A DNA stretch of 64,000 bases from assembly GCF_037126465.1 (NCBI RefSeq), contig NC_088201.1, positions 130,696,665 through 130,760,664 on the forward strand. The letters are read 5' to 3'. The notes under the pieces are model-generated. The model was not told the DNA's origin. It searched no databases and worked only from the letters and a program-made list of their open reading frames with translations. This DNA comes from Ornithodoros turicata (lineage: Eukaryota > Arthropoda > Arachnida > Ixodida > Argasidae). This document shows positions 11,830 through 23,662 of the stretch, piece by piece (the stretch's first letter is position 1; each line of letters begins with the position of its first letter). The position numbers and the translations under genes are program-made.

Positions 11830-12075
11830 TACACTGTAAAAAAACTACCGTAGAATTTTCGCATATTTTAATGGCAGCTTTTAATGTCGGACTTTTCACG
11901 TTAAAAGTACGGCCACTTCGGGAGAAGTACCGCCGTTAAATTTACGGTAATCTTGATGTAGCCAGAATTCTGGTTTCCCCCGTTAAAATTGCGGTATCTT
12001 ACAAAAAATGCAGCCGTAAAATTTGCAGGGATTTTAATGACATCCATGTTGCCGGGTCTTTACCGTAATTTTCAC
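11830..12075. repeat. TACGG-rich MITE-like repeat with CACTGTAAAAA end
   Basis: It opens with TACACTGTAAAAAAAC (11830) and continues with many variants of TACGGTAAA/TTTACGG. A related segment at 31045-31214 closes with the complementary TTTTTTTACAGTGTA. This suggests a TA-flanked MITE family with CACTGTAAAAA termini. Confidence 0.45.
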
Positions 12076-14064
12076 GGCCACCTGAGAGAGTCGGCTTTTG
12101 GTTGAAGTGTGGAGTGCATTGATTCCAACAAATGTGGGAACAGCAGCATAGGATGTGTAATTGTGTGTCTTCCTTTAATAGAATTGCAAGTCATGCAGTA
12201 ATGTGTGACACAAGTCAGAGTACAGGATAGAGCACTTATTGTTCATACACAGAAAGGGTGGAAAAATCTGTGAAGTCTGTTGAATGTCCAGCGATCAGAA
12301 CAACATCTTAATTAGAGTTGCAAAGCACATGAAGTGTATCCGGTTACCAAGTAAAACGTTCACTTGCCCAACTGTTGCAGTTTGCAACTTGCAAACTGCC
12401 CAACTGTTCAACTTACTGTTCAACTTACACTTCTGCTGTTTTCGAAACAATCCCCAGAACTTCATCGTAGGTTGTGGCTCCGTTCTTCAGCTTGCTACCA
12501 TGCTCACCATACGACAGCTGCTACCATTGGAATGCAGCTCCACATGCTCACACCTGTGCACATTACCCATTCAGCATGGTGGCACTAGTACAGACACCAT
12601 TATGGTGCTGGCTGAGTACTTTCCAATACAGGTGAAGAAATACCTTAAGGTCTTATACTGGTCATAAAGAACTTAAATCACTCATATTGGGATAGTACAT
12701 ATTGATTTAAACCTTGTTAGATATTGACGATTTTGTGCGGAGTGACTGTGTGAAGACGCAATGATGTTAGAGTGTTTGTCATGACGGATGTGGTCTAAAA
12801 TTGTTGTAAAAAAAGAATGTTTGGTTGCAAAATAACCACGCTTTGGTCATATAACCAAAAATGGCACTTTGAGATTAATCGAGGAGATATATGCCAAGCC
12901 ATTCAACAGGTAGTTCCAACCACAAGATATGTGCTAAATGAAAGAGTCAGCAACGCCGTCGGTGAAGCAAGTAAATAATTTTTGCTTTTGATGACTAGTG
13001 CCACGGGTGATGTATGCAGGAATGAGATGGTTAGTTTATAGCAAATCACTGCACTAATCTCACTGTGCAGAAGAGAATTGCATGCCTGTGTTTTTTCCAT
13101 AAAATATGTACCACATAAATTCGCTGCACTCGCCACATACTGCCACATGCACGTCCCGCACCTGTACTATACTCATCACCAAAAGAAAAAAGGGAGAGAA
13201 AGCACACAATTTCCATGTTGACTCTAACACTGATTTCTTTTTCCGCGCACAAATCATGATTGGAACTACCTCCCTATTTGCCTCGCATCCGTTTTACCCA
13301 CTAATCATTTTAAAACAGCATACTGCAAGCACGTCGCACCAGGATAACATTTTGTGACCTAAGTGAACTTTCTTTACTACTCAGTTTTTAGACTATAGTC
13401 ATAACAAAAAGACAACTCTGTAATGCTTCTTGCATTCTGGATGAATAAATACTATGGAGAGCAGAGCACAGAATCGGGTTGCACCAGCCTTACAGAGGAT
13501 ACCACACCTTCTTACTGCTAGGGAGAAACAGAAGCTCTCAATATATAACAAGATAGGTATCTACATGTATTAGTCAGTGACCAGTGGCTTTACTCGACGA
13601 CTTTGTTTCCGACAAAAATGAAGAGAGGGACACCGCCATGCTATGCACTTATTGCCGCAAATTCTATGTGGGTAAAAAGGCGCGATTTCAATTGCAAAGG
13701 AATGCTAGTGTTCAAGGGTGAACAAGCAGCATGCCAACCCAACAAAAGACCCTAATTTCATGTGAAGTTACAAGAGACACCAGCTCCTTAGGTTCTACCT
13801 TTCTAGACATGGGTGTGACGTTTTAGTTATGAAAACTACAAGCATGTGTTACAGTCTCTAAAGAACGTCAGTACATACAGTCAAAGAAAATACGCCAGAA
13901 TAGTATCAGTTTCAAGTTGAAATGTGCTGCAGCAGAGTGAAGGAGTGAAACGATAAAGTGATGCAAGACTGATTGATGATAGAAATTGAAATACTCATTC
14001 AGTGTCTCGAGAAACCATGAAAAGAGATGCCCCCTCCTAGGACTTCCCCCTCCTCAGAACATCT
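12076..14064. other. Intron, nothing recognised
   Basis: The region is AT-rich with scattered short open frames lacking family resemblance. Confidence 0.4.
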
Positions 14065-14799
14065 GTGCACACCGGTATGTCCCCAGAGGCTCTCTCTCAA
14101 GCAATTACCCACGGTATTCAGGAAGCGATGGTCATGTCTAAAATGGTAACAGGCAATGTCGGTCATTCCCCAGCAATTAACCACCTTAGAGCATTACGTC
14201 ACCGAGCAGAAAGAACGGCTCGTCGGACAGGGCAACTTACGGACATTGTGGAGTACCGCCGGATGAAAGCTAAAGTAACGCGAGAACTTAAGAAAGAGGA
14301 CAGGAAGCGTTGGCGTAAGTTTTGCCACCACCTTTCACCGTTTGATCCGGCCACAAAGATCTGGCGGACAATCCAATCTCTGAAGGAGGCGCTCCCTCAA
14401 AGGAATCCTCTCGCGGCCTTGGCTATCGTTAAGGGTGTAGACGAAAACACGCTAGCGACGGACTTCTGTGTGGTACTAACGACTCCGGCGGCTGCCTCGA
14501 CCACGCCACTGCACCGCAGTTTTGTCCACAGTCTGACAGCTGAACTTCACCAAGACTGGCGCCGTCCTCTGGAAGTTATGGACCGCGACTTCACACTAAT
14601 CGAGCTAAAGTCAGTTGCTGCTTGTGAACGCCGGCTCGTCCCCTGGACCCGATAAAATCACCTATGCCACCCTGCGAAACCTTGACGGGCGGTCACTCCA
14701 AGCTCTCCTTCATATGTATAATACGTCTTTACAACAAGGATTTTTTTTACATACGTTGGAGGCATTGGTTGTTCCCATCCTGAAACCAGCCAAGCCACC
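14065..14799 (+). pseudogene. LINE reverse transcriptase fragment (Jockey/I type)
   Basis: Two adjacent frames (14065-14655, then 14615-14799) read as the segment between endonuclease and reverse transcriptase of a Jockey or I-clade LINE. There is a basic region (ELKKEDRKRWRKFC), then DPATKIWRTIQSLK, then after a frame change the RT entry motif SSPGPDKITYATLRNL and ALVVPILKP. The frame change at about 14610-14640 and abrupt loss of homology after 14800 (before the NYRPI block) show a dead fragment truncated on both sides. Confidence 0.75.
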
Positions 14800-14820
14800 A
14801 AATGCCCTATCCTCTTCTAC

Positions 14821-14850
14821 AGGAACTGCTGCGTACCTGCAGCAGTTCCT
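14821..14850. repeat. Short hairpin
   Basis: AGGAACTGCTGC and GCAGCAGTTCCT form a 12-bp stem around a 6-nt loop. Confidence 0.6.
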
Positions 14851-14939
14851 GTCTTCCAGTTCATATCCAGATGAATGTCAACAGAAATTTACTCATCTCG
14901 AGCTCAACAGAATTTCCAGAAGCAAACGGTGGCCACTTT

Positions 14940-15420
14940 TCAATACCACACAGTAAGAACTCAACAGCTCCATCGTTAGGAACTCAGTTGCATTTCATCT
15001 GAAACTATGTATGGTACATTGAGTGAAGTCGATAGAGTTTCAGTTGACACTCAACTGAACTGCAATTTTTATAAGGGTTGTGTGCTGCACGCCGTCCCTT
15101 ACAAAAAATCTTAATGAGTTTCTAAAGAAAAGTCAATGACTTTTGACATCACACTCATCAGAATTTCTGATGACTCTTTTAATGAGTTTCCGATGTATTT
15201 CTGTTGAAAATTGGCCACCGCGTTTCTGATTAGTATCTGATGAGTACATTTCTGTTGAGTTTCTGGCATGTTTCTTGACAGTTACTGTAGAGTTTATAAT
15301 GTGTTTCTTGACAGTTTCTGTTAAATTTATGATGTGTTTCTGTTGAAAATTGGGCACTGAATTTCTGATAGGTACCTGATGTGCGTGTAGAGTTTTTGAC
15401 ATGCTCCTGCAGTATTATGC
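14940..15420. repeat. Degenerate TTTCTGATGA-type repeat block
   Basis: Variants of GAGTTTCTGATG and TTTCTGTTGA recur irregularly many times. The same words appear at 29885-30020. The frames across it (Thr/Asn/Lys-rich) are repeat artefacts. Possibly a MITE with internal tandem structure. Confidence 0.5.
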
Positions 15421-15533
15421 AAGAGTGTTTGCACTACGACACCACAAAAATATACCACCACAGAACATTTATTTGAGCTCTCTTTACACGATCGAGGACA
15501 AACTGTTCTTCAGCTGAATAACGGTGTTGTCGA

Positions 15534-15563
15534 ACTTGCTACACACATCTGTGTGTAGCAAGT
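15534..15563. repeat. Perfect 14-bp hairpin
   Basis: ACTTGCTACACACA and TGTGTGTAGCAAGT are perfect complements separated by two bases. Partial copies of the arm (GTAGCAAGT) follow at 15568-15600. Confidence 0.75.
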
Positions 15564-15599
15564 CTTGTAGTAGCAAGTCTTGCAACTCTTGTAGCAAGT

Positions 15600-17512
15600 G
15601 TGTAGTGTCATCAGTGTCATCAGCCTGTAAAACGACAAAAAGTTGCAAATTGATAAGTACCGTAGTACAGAAACTCAATGCAACGCATCACAAGCAAGAA
15701 CTCCAATTCAGTAGAACAAGGGTATCACAAACACATGGTGAGCATGTGACCCACGGTGGCCTGTTTTGGCCACCAAATATAAGGAAGCCACCTCAAAAGA
15801 AATTAAGCTCAGACTCAAAGAAACCGACAATTAATAACGTTAGCTAGCTGTTTTCCTGATATTTCTACCTCTATTGTCGAAGTTGAAACTGTGAGCAAAG
15901 GCAACAATACAGTGCGTAAATTGGTGAAAATATCAGTGCTCTTGAATAATGTCATAATTGCTTGTAAAGCACTACATATTCTTCTCAAATCATTTTACAT
16001 ATTTTCATCACCTGATCTGAAAAGGTAGCATGCGGAACCATCAGTAAAATCACGATTTCAGCATACACAGCACGTGTGAACAACAATATTGGAAATGGCC
16101 AGCTGCCCTTGCAATCATGCAGCAGATGGAAATTTTACACACTGTTGTTCACAACGAGTTATGATTTCAGACAAATGTGTTGTGTGCAATATCCCAATCC
16201 ACCAAAGCACCTGCCAGTTAGTGCACTGACCCCTGTTGGATTCATAGCTTCTTTCACATAACATTCATAACTTTCAGAGCAATTTATTCGCATTTGACCA
16301 TTTACCTATGTTCTTAAACGGAGAACAGGTTTTGTAACCTTTGCAGTACAATCTGCCTAAAATTGCTTTTTCGACAAGAGCACCTGCACTGATATTCACC
16401 ACTACAGCGAATAAATAAGTTGAAAAAATTATTATACACACATTTGCATTACAGCTTCAGGATATTCCCATTTAGTCGTGACACGAACTTTTGCCAGTAA
16501 AGATTGGAAATTATCAACCATAAAAGCGATCTATGTTACTGAAATAACTTAGGCACTTCAATATAAAATCTGTTCAAATACTCATTCCACACTGGCAAGG
16601 ATGAGCAGACATCAAGTCGATGGCCGTTGAACATCATCGAACTAAGGGAGTTATGTGGTGCTGCACAAAGACTGTCTATGTTTGCTTCAACTTTAGTCAA
16701 ACATGAAGTGAAAAATGGCTCCATATATTAGCTCCCCTATACTCTGATTTACGTATAAAAAAAAACTACAGCAGTAAAATTGCAATATCTGTAAAGGGGT
16801 CAGACGTGTGGACACCAGTGGAGCTATATTTCGTGTGGAAACTGTTGACAACACATCTTGAAGTGTGTGCTTTATTGACGATAAGGCCATTACCCGAAAG
16901 TTCTCAACTGTCTCGCAGAGTCGAAACATGGAAATGCTCCTTAGCACAAAATAAAAGTTCAAGCAACATTACGTTAGTGTATACCTAATAATTTCTACAC
17001 TAATATGATCACAGTACCCACAGAGCTGCTGCAGCTTCTTCCAGCTGCTTCCTTGAACTGAAGCCATTTGTAAAGCGCAGTATGGCAGCATGAAATTGGC
17101 CAGCGATAAAGACAATGTGTTTGATGGTGTTGAGATCCCCATGTGATGGTGGTAAAGCCTTACTTTCTCAAAGCATGCCATGTTGATGAACAGTGTCAGT
17201 AAAGCAGAGTCTAACCAAACCCAATTATATATCATTACTGCTATTTCCAAGATGAGACACATTACCTTTTAATCCTCGGCTGTTGCCACCCCCTTGGACG
17301 ACTCGAGGCTCTTCGTAATTTTCGTGGCTTCCACAATATACCAATGCAGTCTGAAAAATCAGGAGATAAATATCTGATAGACATCGAACGTGAAGCATAA
17401 GAATGTAGTCATGTCTCGCTTATCCGGAGGCCTGGGGCATTAAACAACATTCCATGTCAAATTATCTGTAGTGCAGAAATTATGCTACAACAGGAATTAT
17501 GCGAGCATGCTG
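15600..17512. other. Intron, nothing recognised
   Basis: AT-rich sequence with short open frames that resemble no family I know. Confidence 0.4.
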
Positions 17513-17728
17513 TTAAAGGGACTCTGACCAGAAGTTCAACAAATCTTTCGTTTGCATCTATTACGAAGGTATAATATGCCTCCAAGCTACACGCGAAATA
17601 TTTTGGCTGTGCGCGGCGGCAAAGTTTGCCAAATGGGGAGCTGAAAACCCGCTTGGCTTTTCCTCCTCAACTCACGCAATCGGCGCCGAAATCTAGCCTC
17701 TTTGTAGTGGATATCCGCCAAATTTCGT

Positions 17729-18040
17729 GTGCGTGACGAAAACATGAGGTTCATGTTTCATTGGCCGCCCGGACCGGAAGCTCTGCTGTTAGTTTGTGAG
17801 AGCGGCGGCATCCGGAAAGCGATCTTCAATATGGACGTCGAAGCAAGGAATGCGGAGACTTCGAGCCCGGAACTTTTTTCTGACCTTTCTGCGATGGAGA
17901 AGGAAATTCTGTGTGCTGAACAGTCCGGAAGCCTCGCTTTCGAAACGTCGCCGATGCCGCAAATGCGAGCCTAAGTCACGCTCTACGAACATCGGTCACA
18001 GATGAAGCAAACAGGATCAGTCGCCTGTCTTCGACAGACA
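17729..18040 (+). pseudogene. First exon-like remnant of a P2X7-C-like gene
   Basis: Open frames at 17729-17974 and 17796-18005 overlap, with an acidic segment (EARNAETSSPELFSD) and, in the other frame, a Cys/Arg-rich end (KRRRCRKCEPKSR). A plausible donor, ACAG/GTAAGC, lies at 18041. Taken with the next entry it looks like the N-terminal exon of a small protein family ending in the intracellular C-terminal domain known from P2X receptor 7. The frame is interrupted, so it is probably dead. Confidence 0.35.
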
Positions 18041-18138
18041 GGTAAGCGATGAGCTTTTTAACGCACACTGTGATCAAACATGTAAGCGTGTTCTCTTAAA
18101 TTTTGTGTCCTCATATTTAATGCGTACTTCCTGTTTAA

Positions 18139-18290
18139 GGTGCCGGTGCGGCTGGTGTGTCATACTGCCGAAGGAGATCGAATATGCTTGTGCTGCAAGG
18201 AGCTCGAAAGCGCAGCCGAATGACAGCAATATGAGTGCATTACAACCCACGAAGATTTGTAACTTCTATGCCTCAATACGAATGTCCTGA
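18139..18290 (+). pseudogene. P2X7 C-terminal-domain-like exon remnant
   Basis: After an acceptor-like TTCCTGTTTAAG the frame reads CRCGWCVILPKEIEYAC. Shifting by one base then gives LCCKELESAAE. The order C-x-C-x2-C, a PxE(I/E)E stretch, then CCxE is the zinc-binding signature of the P2X7 C-terminal domain, which also occurs in many invertebrate proteins with no channel. The one-base frame change falls inside the motif, so this copy is broken. It is about 0.6 kb inside the left end of the TTAA-flanked element. Confidence 0.45.
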
Positions 18291-18362
18291 AGGTGGATGT
18301 TGAATTCCGTGGGCAGCACGAACGTATGAGCGACCATATTCACAAGTAAGTCACAAGTAAGT

Positions 18363-18390
18363 CCTCAAAGGCCCGCAAGGGCCTTTGAGG
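18363..18390. repeat. Perfect 12-bp hairpin with GCAA tetraloop
   Basis: CCTCAAAGGCCC and GGGCCTTTGAGG are exact complements around GCAA, a GNRA tetraloop. Two copies of TCACAAGTAAG precede it, and AATAAA follows at 18404. It may mark the 3' end of the transcript of the P2X7-C-like gene, but that is inference. Confidence 0.7.
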
Positions 18391-19539
18391 TATATTCATG
18401 AAGAAATAAATATCAAAACCAGAAAATGGCGTAACATCTATTGTAATACCTATCCTCTCTGTGTGTACGATACATAAACATTCGCAGAAGGTTTGTTTGT
18501 TTGTTTGTTTGTCACACTTTGCCTCATTGTGCCTAAAGGCTAATTCCCACCTCTTACATCACCTCCACATCCTCAATCTCTAAAGCTGTAAAAGGTTAAA
18601 TCTGGTACTACATAAAAAAAGGGGGAAGGAGGAAATTAAAAGATGAACATCTAAATTCAAAGAAACCTGGTGCTTTCTTGGAGCTACTCATGTCTCTGTC
18701 CTGGATGAGATCCATATAGAAAACAGCTTTTCTGAGCCTCAGAGATTGATTCCCTTGATTGTCCTGACTGTGAGGAAATACTCATCGGCTTGGTGGCAAG
18801 TGGGCTTGTTTCTGATAGTGCGATTTGGAATAAGGGCAGCAAGCAACATCTCTCTACGGTCTTAAGAAGGATATCAACATAACCTGTCAAGGCATAGCAT
18901 TTCATATTGGTTTCAGTAAATACAACACTGCTCGTAGAAGTTGCGACCATTCATGTTGGGAAAGCATGCTGGAGTTCCCTCAGGCAGTGCATCCAGAACA
19001 GGGAGTCAGGTTCATAGAGAGCACCTTATGAGATGAACAGCGACAGTGCCCAGCGAAGACACTCCAGAAATTTTGTGCAGGTTTAGGGGGTCACGCCTTT
19101 TAACAGTTTTGATGGAAAGCAGGGTGTGTGCAACTCTGAGCTCTGGTGTATGAGTATGGTGTATCTACAATCTGGTACCTGTGTTCTAGTAATCTGGAAA
19201 AGCCTTAGCTCTCTTGCAGGAAATTGTTATGAATCGGAGTGTCTTCTGTGGAAACAGGTTGTCATTGTCTTTCTATCCACTCTTCTTAGTTGCCCTAGCA
19301 AAAGCAAATATGTAATGCTGAAGACAATATCTAATTCTAGCACACTAGTTGCTTTGAGTGTTCTCAGGCTCCTGCAATGGAGCTACCTTGTGCGTACGCT
19401 GTGCCATGTTGGCAAGAACATAAATCAGATTGCCTTTGCTTTTGAAATTGGCCCTTCAGTGCTCCACGTGACTGCAAGAATGGTATCCCCTAGACAATAG
19501 GCAACAAGATGTACAATGTAATGAGCTTTGTAAAACAAC
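18391..19539. other. Interior of the TTAA element, unrecognised
   Basis: A (GTTT)n tract lies at 18487-18512. The 124-codon frame at 19126-19500 has no known motif and reads like chance. Confidence 0.35.
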
Positions 19540-20290
19540 AACTTTATTTGAAAATATATTCCAAACGCCGGGTGACGACCTTACAATGTAGCATCCTTTA
19601 CTGCAAACACCGCTTAACATAACGACTAAAAACGGAGCGTAAACGTTTTGCCGCCTATCTGGGTGGCATCATCAGTACAACAAGGGCCAAAGACAAGCAC
19701 CTCAGCCTACTTATCTAAGAGGGCATCATACACATCCGATAGGGGGGCACTGTTTGTATTACAGGCTGATGCATCACGTCCGATAAACCAGGACTCTAAG
19801 CACTTTCTAAGGCCTCATCGCTAGTCATGTGCAAAAGTTACCGCACCATCAAAATTTAATACATGTTCATCAGGCCAACAATAGTAGACTAATTTGGTCC
19901 TGGTTTCAGTAGCATTAGAAGCCTTGGGAACGTCCCTTGTGTGCTCTTTTAGTCTTTTCCCACGTCTTTTGTCTGTCTTGCCAATGTAGGTTGTGTCACA
20001 GTCTGTGCAACTTTATATGCACAGTCTTAATGCCTGATGGGCACAGTTCCCTTCAAATGGCCTATCAACACCTTGGATGAAAGGAATGCACACCACTGAT
20101 TTGACTCCGTCGATGTTGTTTGTGACTGTTCTCTGTTGTAGCGATGATGCCACCCGGATAGGCGACGAAACGTTCACTCTCTTTGTTCTCAATTGTTGTG
20201 TTAAGTCGGTGTTTTCAGTAAAGGATTCTACATTACAAACTTTGTTTGAATGATGATTAGTGGCAAGCTTCATACCCTGGGCCACTACTC
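19540..20290 (-). pseudogene. Penelope-like element fragment with GIY-YIG endonuclease
   Basis: On the minus strand a frame from 20285 reads VVCIPFIQGVDRP...NCAHQALRLC. After a stop it continues with a C-x2-C pair and TTYIGKTDKRRGKRLKEHTR, the GIY-YIG nuclease motif followed by Arg and Glu-His, at about 20010-19930. This is the order of the linker and nuclease at the C-terminus of Penelope-like polymerases. The RT domain is missing. A 115-bp tail (19565-19690, minus) recurs inverted at about 20128-20245, as seen in the pseudo-LTR arrangement of these elements. Confidence 0.65.
19640..19690 (-). ncRNA. Degenerate hammerhead-like motif in Penelope tail
   Basis: The minus strand gives CTGATGA, then a stem-loop (GCCACC/GGCGGC), then AAAACGTTTAC. 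The layout is that of a hammerhead, but the essential G of GAAA is A here. The inverted copy at 20128-20245 keeps GAAACGTT but has GCGATGA in place of CTGATGA. Neither copy should cleave. Confidence 0.4.
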
Positions 20291-21239
20291 TAACAATTGT
20301 TTGCGTTAATGTGGTGAAATGGGGTAATCAGCCTTGTAAACAATTTACTTCGCAATATATGTATTTATCTGTCATAGGTTGAAGAACCGTGTGGTGCTAA
20401 ATAACGGAGGGACGTGTAATTATACAAGACCGATCTCCTAAAGGCCTTGCTTCACACTTGATTAAAATGTGATGCATATGTAACCCGAGGAATGCTGCAT
20501 GGTGGCGATATGATAGGTTCTCCTCACGAATTGTTGGCATGGTTGCGGTTAGTCAAGAAACTGCATATCCAGTTAATGGTAGCAAGATCAAATTTTAATG
20601 GGGCTAGTTTGGCCAACAAGCAAGCATAAAACACAGTGCCAAAAGCCCTCACAAAATAAAAAAAAATACTGCATCTACGTGAACCCAGAAATCAAGACAG
20701 TTTAAAATGCTGTGACCGAATTATGTTACTTTTGTCTAAATGCCCTTTTGTAAAGCCATGCTGGAATTTAAAAAAAAAAGAAATTTATAGACTAAACGTG
20801 GTTAACAACATGCTGGTATATGATGTGTTCCATTAGTTTACAGGGAACCCTAAAGTGGAGCAGGTTAGTAGATAGAAAGAGCATAGTTGACATCTCTTAT
20901 GAGGACAGGAATTAGCTTGTGACCTATGGCCATGACTCAGACACATGCAAAGCACCTTTCACACAGATTAACGCATCTTCGTTCCAGCACTTCCACCTGT
21001 TCATCACTGTTGAGTGGTCTGTCATTCTTGTAACACAGATCTTAATTGAAATGTAGGTGCATAAGGGATGCTCTGAAAGAAAAGCGTTTGGTGTTAGCCC
21101 TCTTAATGTTTCCGAAAACAAACTTCACAGTGACTATTCTTCTGAAATGAGCAACTCCGGAACGAAAGGAAAAACTATCTCTGGCCACATCATTGTATCC
21201 AACTGAAACATGACACTTCAATTGAATAATGGCAGTTAA
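20291..21239. other. Interior of the TTAA element, unrecognised
   Basis: No motif or repeat seen. Confidence 0.35.
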
Positions 21240-21310
21240 AGATGATGATGAAGATTCAATTTTAATGGCGCATAAACAACTCAGGCTATAGTGCGCCATA
21301 ACCATGGGAA
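21240..21310 (-). mobile_element. LINE 3' end fragment
   Basis: Read on the minus strand it ends GCGCCATTAAAATTGAATC followed by (ATC)n, with GGCGCACTATAGCC just before. This is the style of 3' tail common to arthropod RTE/Vingi-type LINEs. No coding part remains. Confidence 0.4.
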
Positions 21311-21786
21311 AATTGTGACTATTAAAAATCAGACGATTATACTAAAATAACAATCAGTGGAAGAAAAGGCATAAACAATTGTTTGCATTGTGTGGCTGGT
21401 GTCGAGTTTTCCACACTAGGTGTAATAATAATGTACGTAGATATGCTATATAGCATCAAAAGTACAGCGATATACACACTCAATATGTAGTGGGGATATG
21501 TGAAACCAACATAACACATACTTACATTTCAAACTTCCTTGAAAACGGCAGTCAAGGCACGTCGAATTTGTTAGACTCGATGCAAAGCCAGTAAGCACAG
21601 TGTGGAATGACTGATTCATCTTTCGAAAGCAGAAGTGCAGCCCTCACGACCTTTCGCCATCTCAATGCTTCAGAGCGGCATAGCCTAGTCAGGAGCCATC
21701 AGATGGGTCACATAAAGTATAACTGGGTTCCTGAAGCGGAGGGTTCTGTGGGATACGTATAAGAAAGCATACGTGTTACAGAACAG

Positions 21787-22637
21787 CTACGAGAATGATC
21801 GAATGCACTTGTATTGTTTTGAGTGCGTGGACTTGTAACTGAAAAATAAATGCGCTAACCTTGTTGAAACTGCTTTTCCGTCAGAACCACACGAGAGCAC
21901 ACTTTGTTTCTTCAGGTTCAAAGAATTCAACTTCCGCGTTTGCAGTACATCATCAGGTCCCGATGCTCCTTTGATATGCAGCAAACAGAATTTTGCTGAG
22001 GCGAGTGACTGTCGTAGCGGTTCGTTGCTTTGCAGCAGATCACGAACAGTACGCCGCAATGATAGGTGAAACGTTCAGGTTATGGCGAGCAACTCCAACA
22101 CAAAATATACAATGACCCGAAAAAGGTACGATGAGCCGGGAATCGCACACTTTCGCAAGCTCGTCATGTGGCAGCCATTACAGCTGACCGGATACGGAAC
22201 CATATGGAACGCAGGACAACATCAACGCAGATTGAAAAAGCAATCGCAAAACCTACTGCATGTGTTAAATCCAATGTATATTTTTCTTTTTGAGACTCTG
22301 TAACAAAAACATATTAACATATAAATGACATTTCATAAAGGGAATTGACAGAGTTTTGTGTGACCATGTGACGCGTTTGAGCCAATTGTGGGTGTTGCCA
22401 GTGGCCCTCATGTTGACGTCATGTTGATGGTGGGCCGTGGTGGATATTCTATATAAACGTATGTTTTCTCGGTTTGACGCTAGGCGTGCTCTACTCGGAT
22501 GAAGTCGAATGTTTAAAATTCGAGTTTGGAGAAACTGTGGGGTTTTAATGCGTGAATTTTCGCATGGTGAGTCCGTGTTGGGTGCTCTATCGACTGCAAG
22601 TACGAAAGAGCTCCCACAACTTCTGGTCAGAGTCCCT
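21787..22637. other. Right end of the TTAA element
   Basis: A minus-strand frame (22059-21787) starts with basic residues (MRRTVRDLLQSNEPLRQSL), but I recognise no domain. The right terminal repeat lies at 22616-22637. Confidence 0.3.
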
Positions 22638-22641
22638 TTAA

Positions 22642-23309
22642 AACAAAACAGGAACACACCGTAGCGTCACACGGAGAAAGCTCAACAATGCATGTTTTCG
22701 TGCAATTACGACACAGTGGTGCAAAACGTACCTTTCGTCTTTTCCAAAGCTGCTCAGCGTGCTTTTTGTGGCTTTCGTTACTTTTAACGCTTCCTCCGTG
22801 TCGCCTCGTGCACCCTGTTTAGCGTATCTCGCATGACTTCGTTCCGTAACTTTTTCCTCACCTGTGATACGTTACACACAAAACGGGAAGTTATGGCTCA
22901 ATTCAGGTACACAAACTTGCTTCCAGCAGTATGAACACTTACCATAGCAGTTCGATTATAGCCAGCGATTCCTTCCTTCCAAATGACACAAGTAACACGC
23001 GCAGGACGTGTAAAATCATTAAATTATAGCAAAAAAAAAAACGAAGCGTAAAAACACACGTGCTACGACGGTAGACATACCAGACGGGAACACAGGCCGA
23101 GGATACAGTGGCATTTTCCGACATAACGAGGGGGCGCTACAAGACAACACCTTTTATAATCCATATAATATCAGCATCTTACTGTTGCCATTCATGTAAT
23201 AGCAATAATTATTATTATAATTAAACATGTCGTAGCCTAAAAAATTAATTTATAAATGATTATGCACTTTAATTATCAGTAAATACGTTGGATGTCGAAA
23301 TGTGCGTAA
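22642..23309. other. Intergenic or intronic, one exon-like piece
   Basis: On the minus strand 22870-22732 is open, very polar (ARGDTEEALKVTKATKSTL), and ends at a good donor (AAG/GTACGT). It could be a real exon, but no partner was found. The rest is AT-rich. Confidence 0.25.
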
Positions 23310-23524
23310 GGGTCGGGTCCCATAGCTTTATGCGAGCAGCAGCGGTGCGGCAGCAGCAACACGGCAACATGGCAGCAGACCAGCTTTCTGCTGCCGCTGC
23401 TCTGCTGCTGGAGGTGTCCCATAGCTTCGTTTTGAATTAGCGGCAGCAGCGGCTTAGGAAACACAAAACGCGTTGGCAACTGTGGCGTTGTTTACATTCC
23501 GCACATTCGGAAGGCGTACGGAGC

Positions 23525-23581
23525 GGGGCTGCCTATCTGCCGGGAGTTAGCGGCGGGGGAGGGTCACGTGAGCCTCTCCCC
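23525..23581 (+). repeat. MULE left terminal inverted repeat
   Basis: Exact inverse of 27576-27632 over 57 bp. CACGTG lies at 23565-23570. The transcription start of the transposase is probably between here and the ATG at 23663. Confidence 0.9.
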
Positions 23582-23662
23582 TTCCTCTGTAGTCTCGTCT
23601 CTCTCTCTTCGGCTTCCTCGTGCTGTACAGCCCACGTGCACACCGCACGCACCGTTCGCACT

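Larger units (their letters stand above)
17513..22641. mobile_element. TTAA-flanked 5.1-kb element with 22-bp terminal inverted repeats
   Basis: AGGGACTCTGACCAGAAGTT at 17517 is matched by its exact complement ending at 22637, and each end abuts TTAA (17513-17516 and 22638-22641). This fits a DNA transposon with TTAA target choice. piggyBac uses TTAA but usually has CCC ends, so the superfamily is open. No transposase is recognisable inside. The left 800 bp holds exon-like remnants with a P2X7-C-like cysteine motif. A Penelope-like fragment and a LINE tail lie further in as secondary insertions. Confidence 0.6.

Noticed and set aside
19126..19500. 124-codon ORF inside the TTAA element
   Set aside because: Hydrophobic, Cys-rich reading with no family resemblance; AT-rich chance frame.
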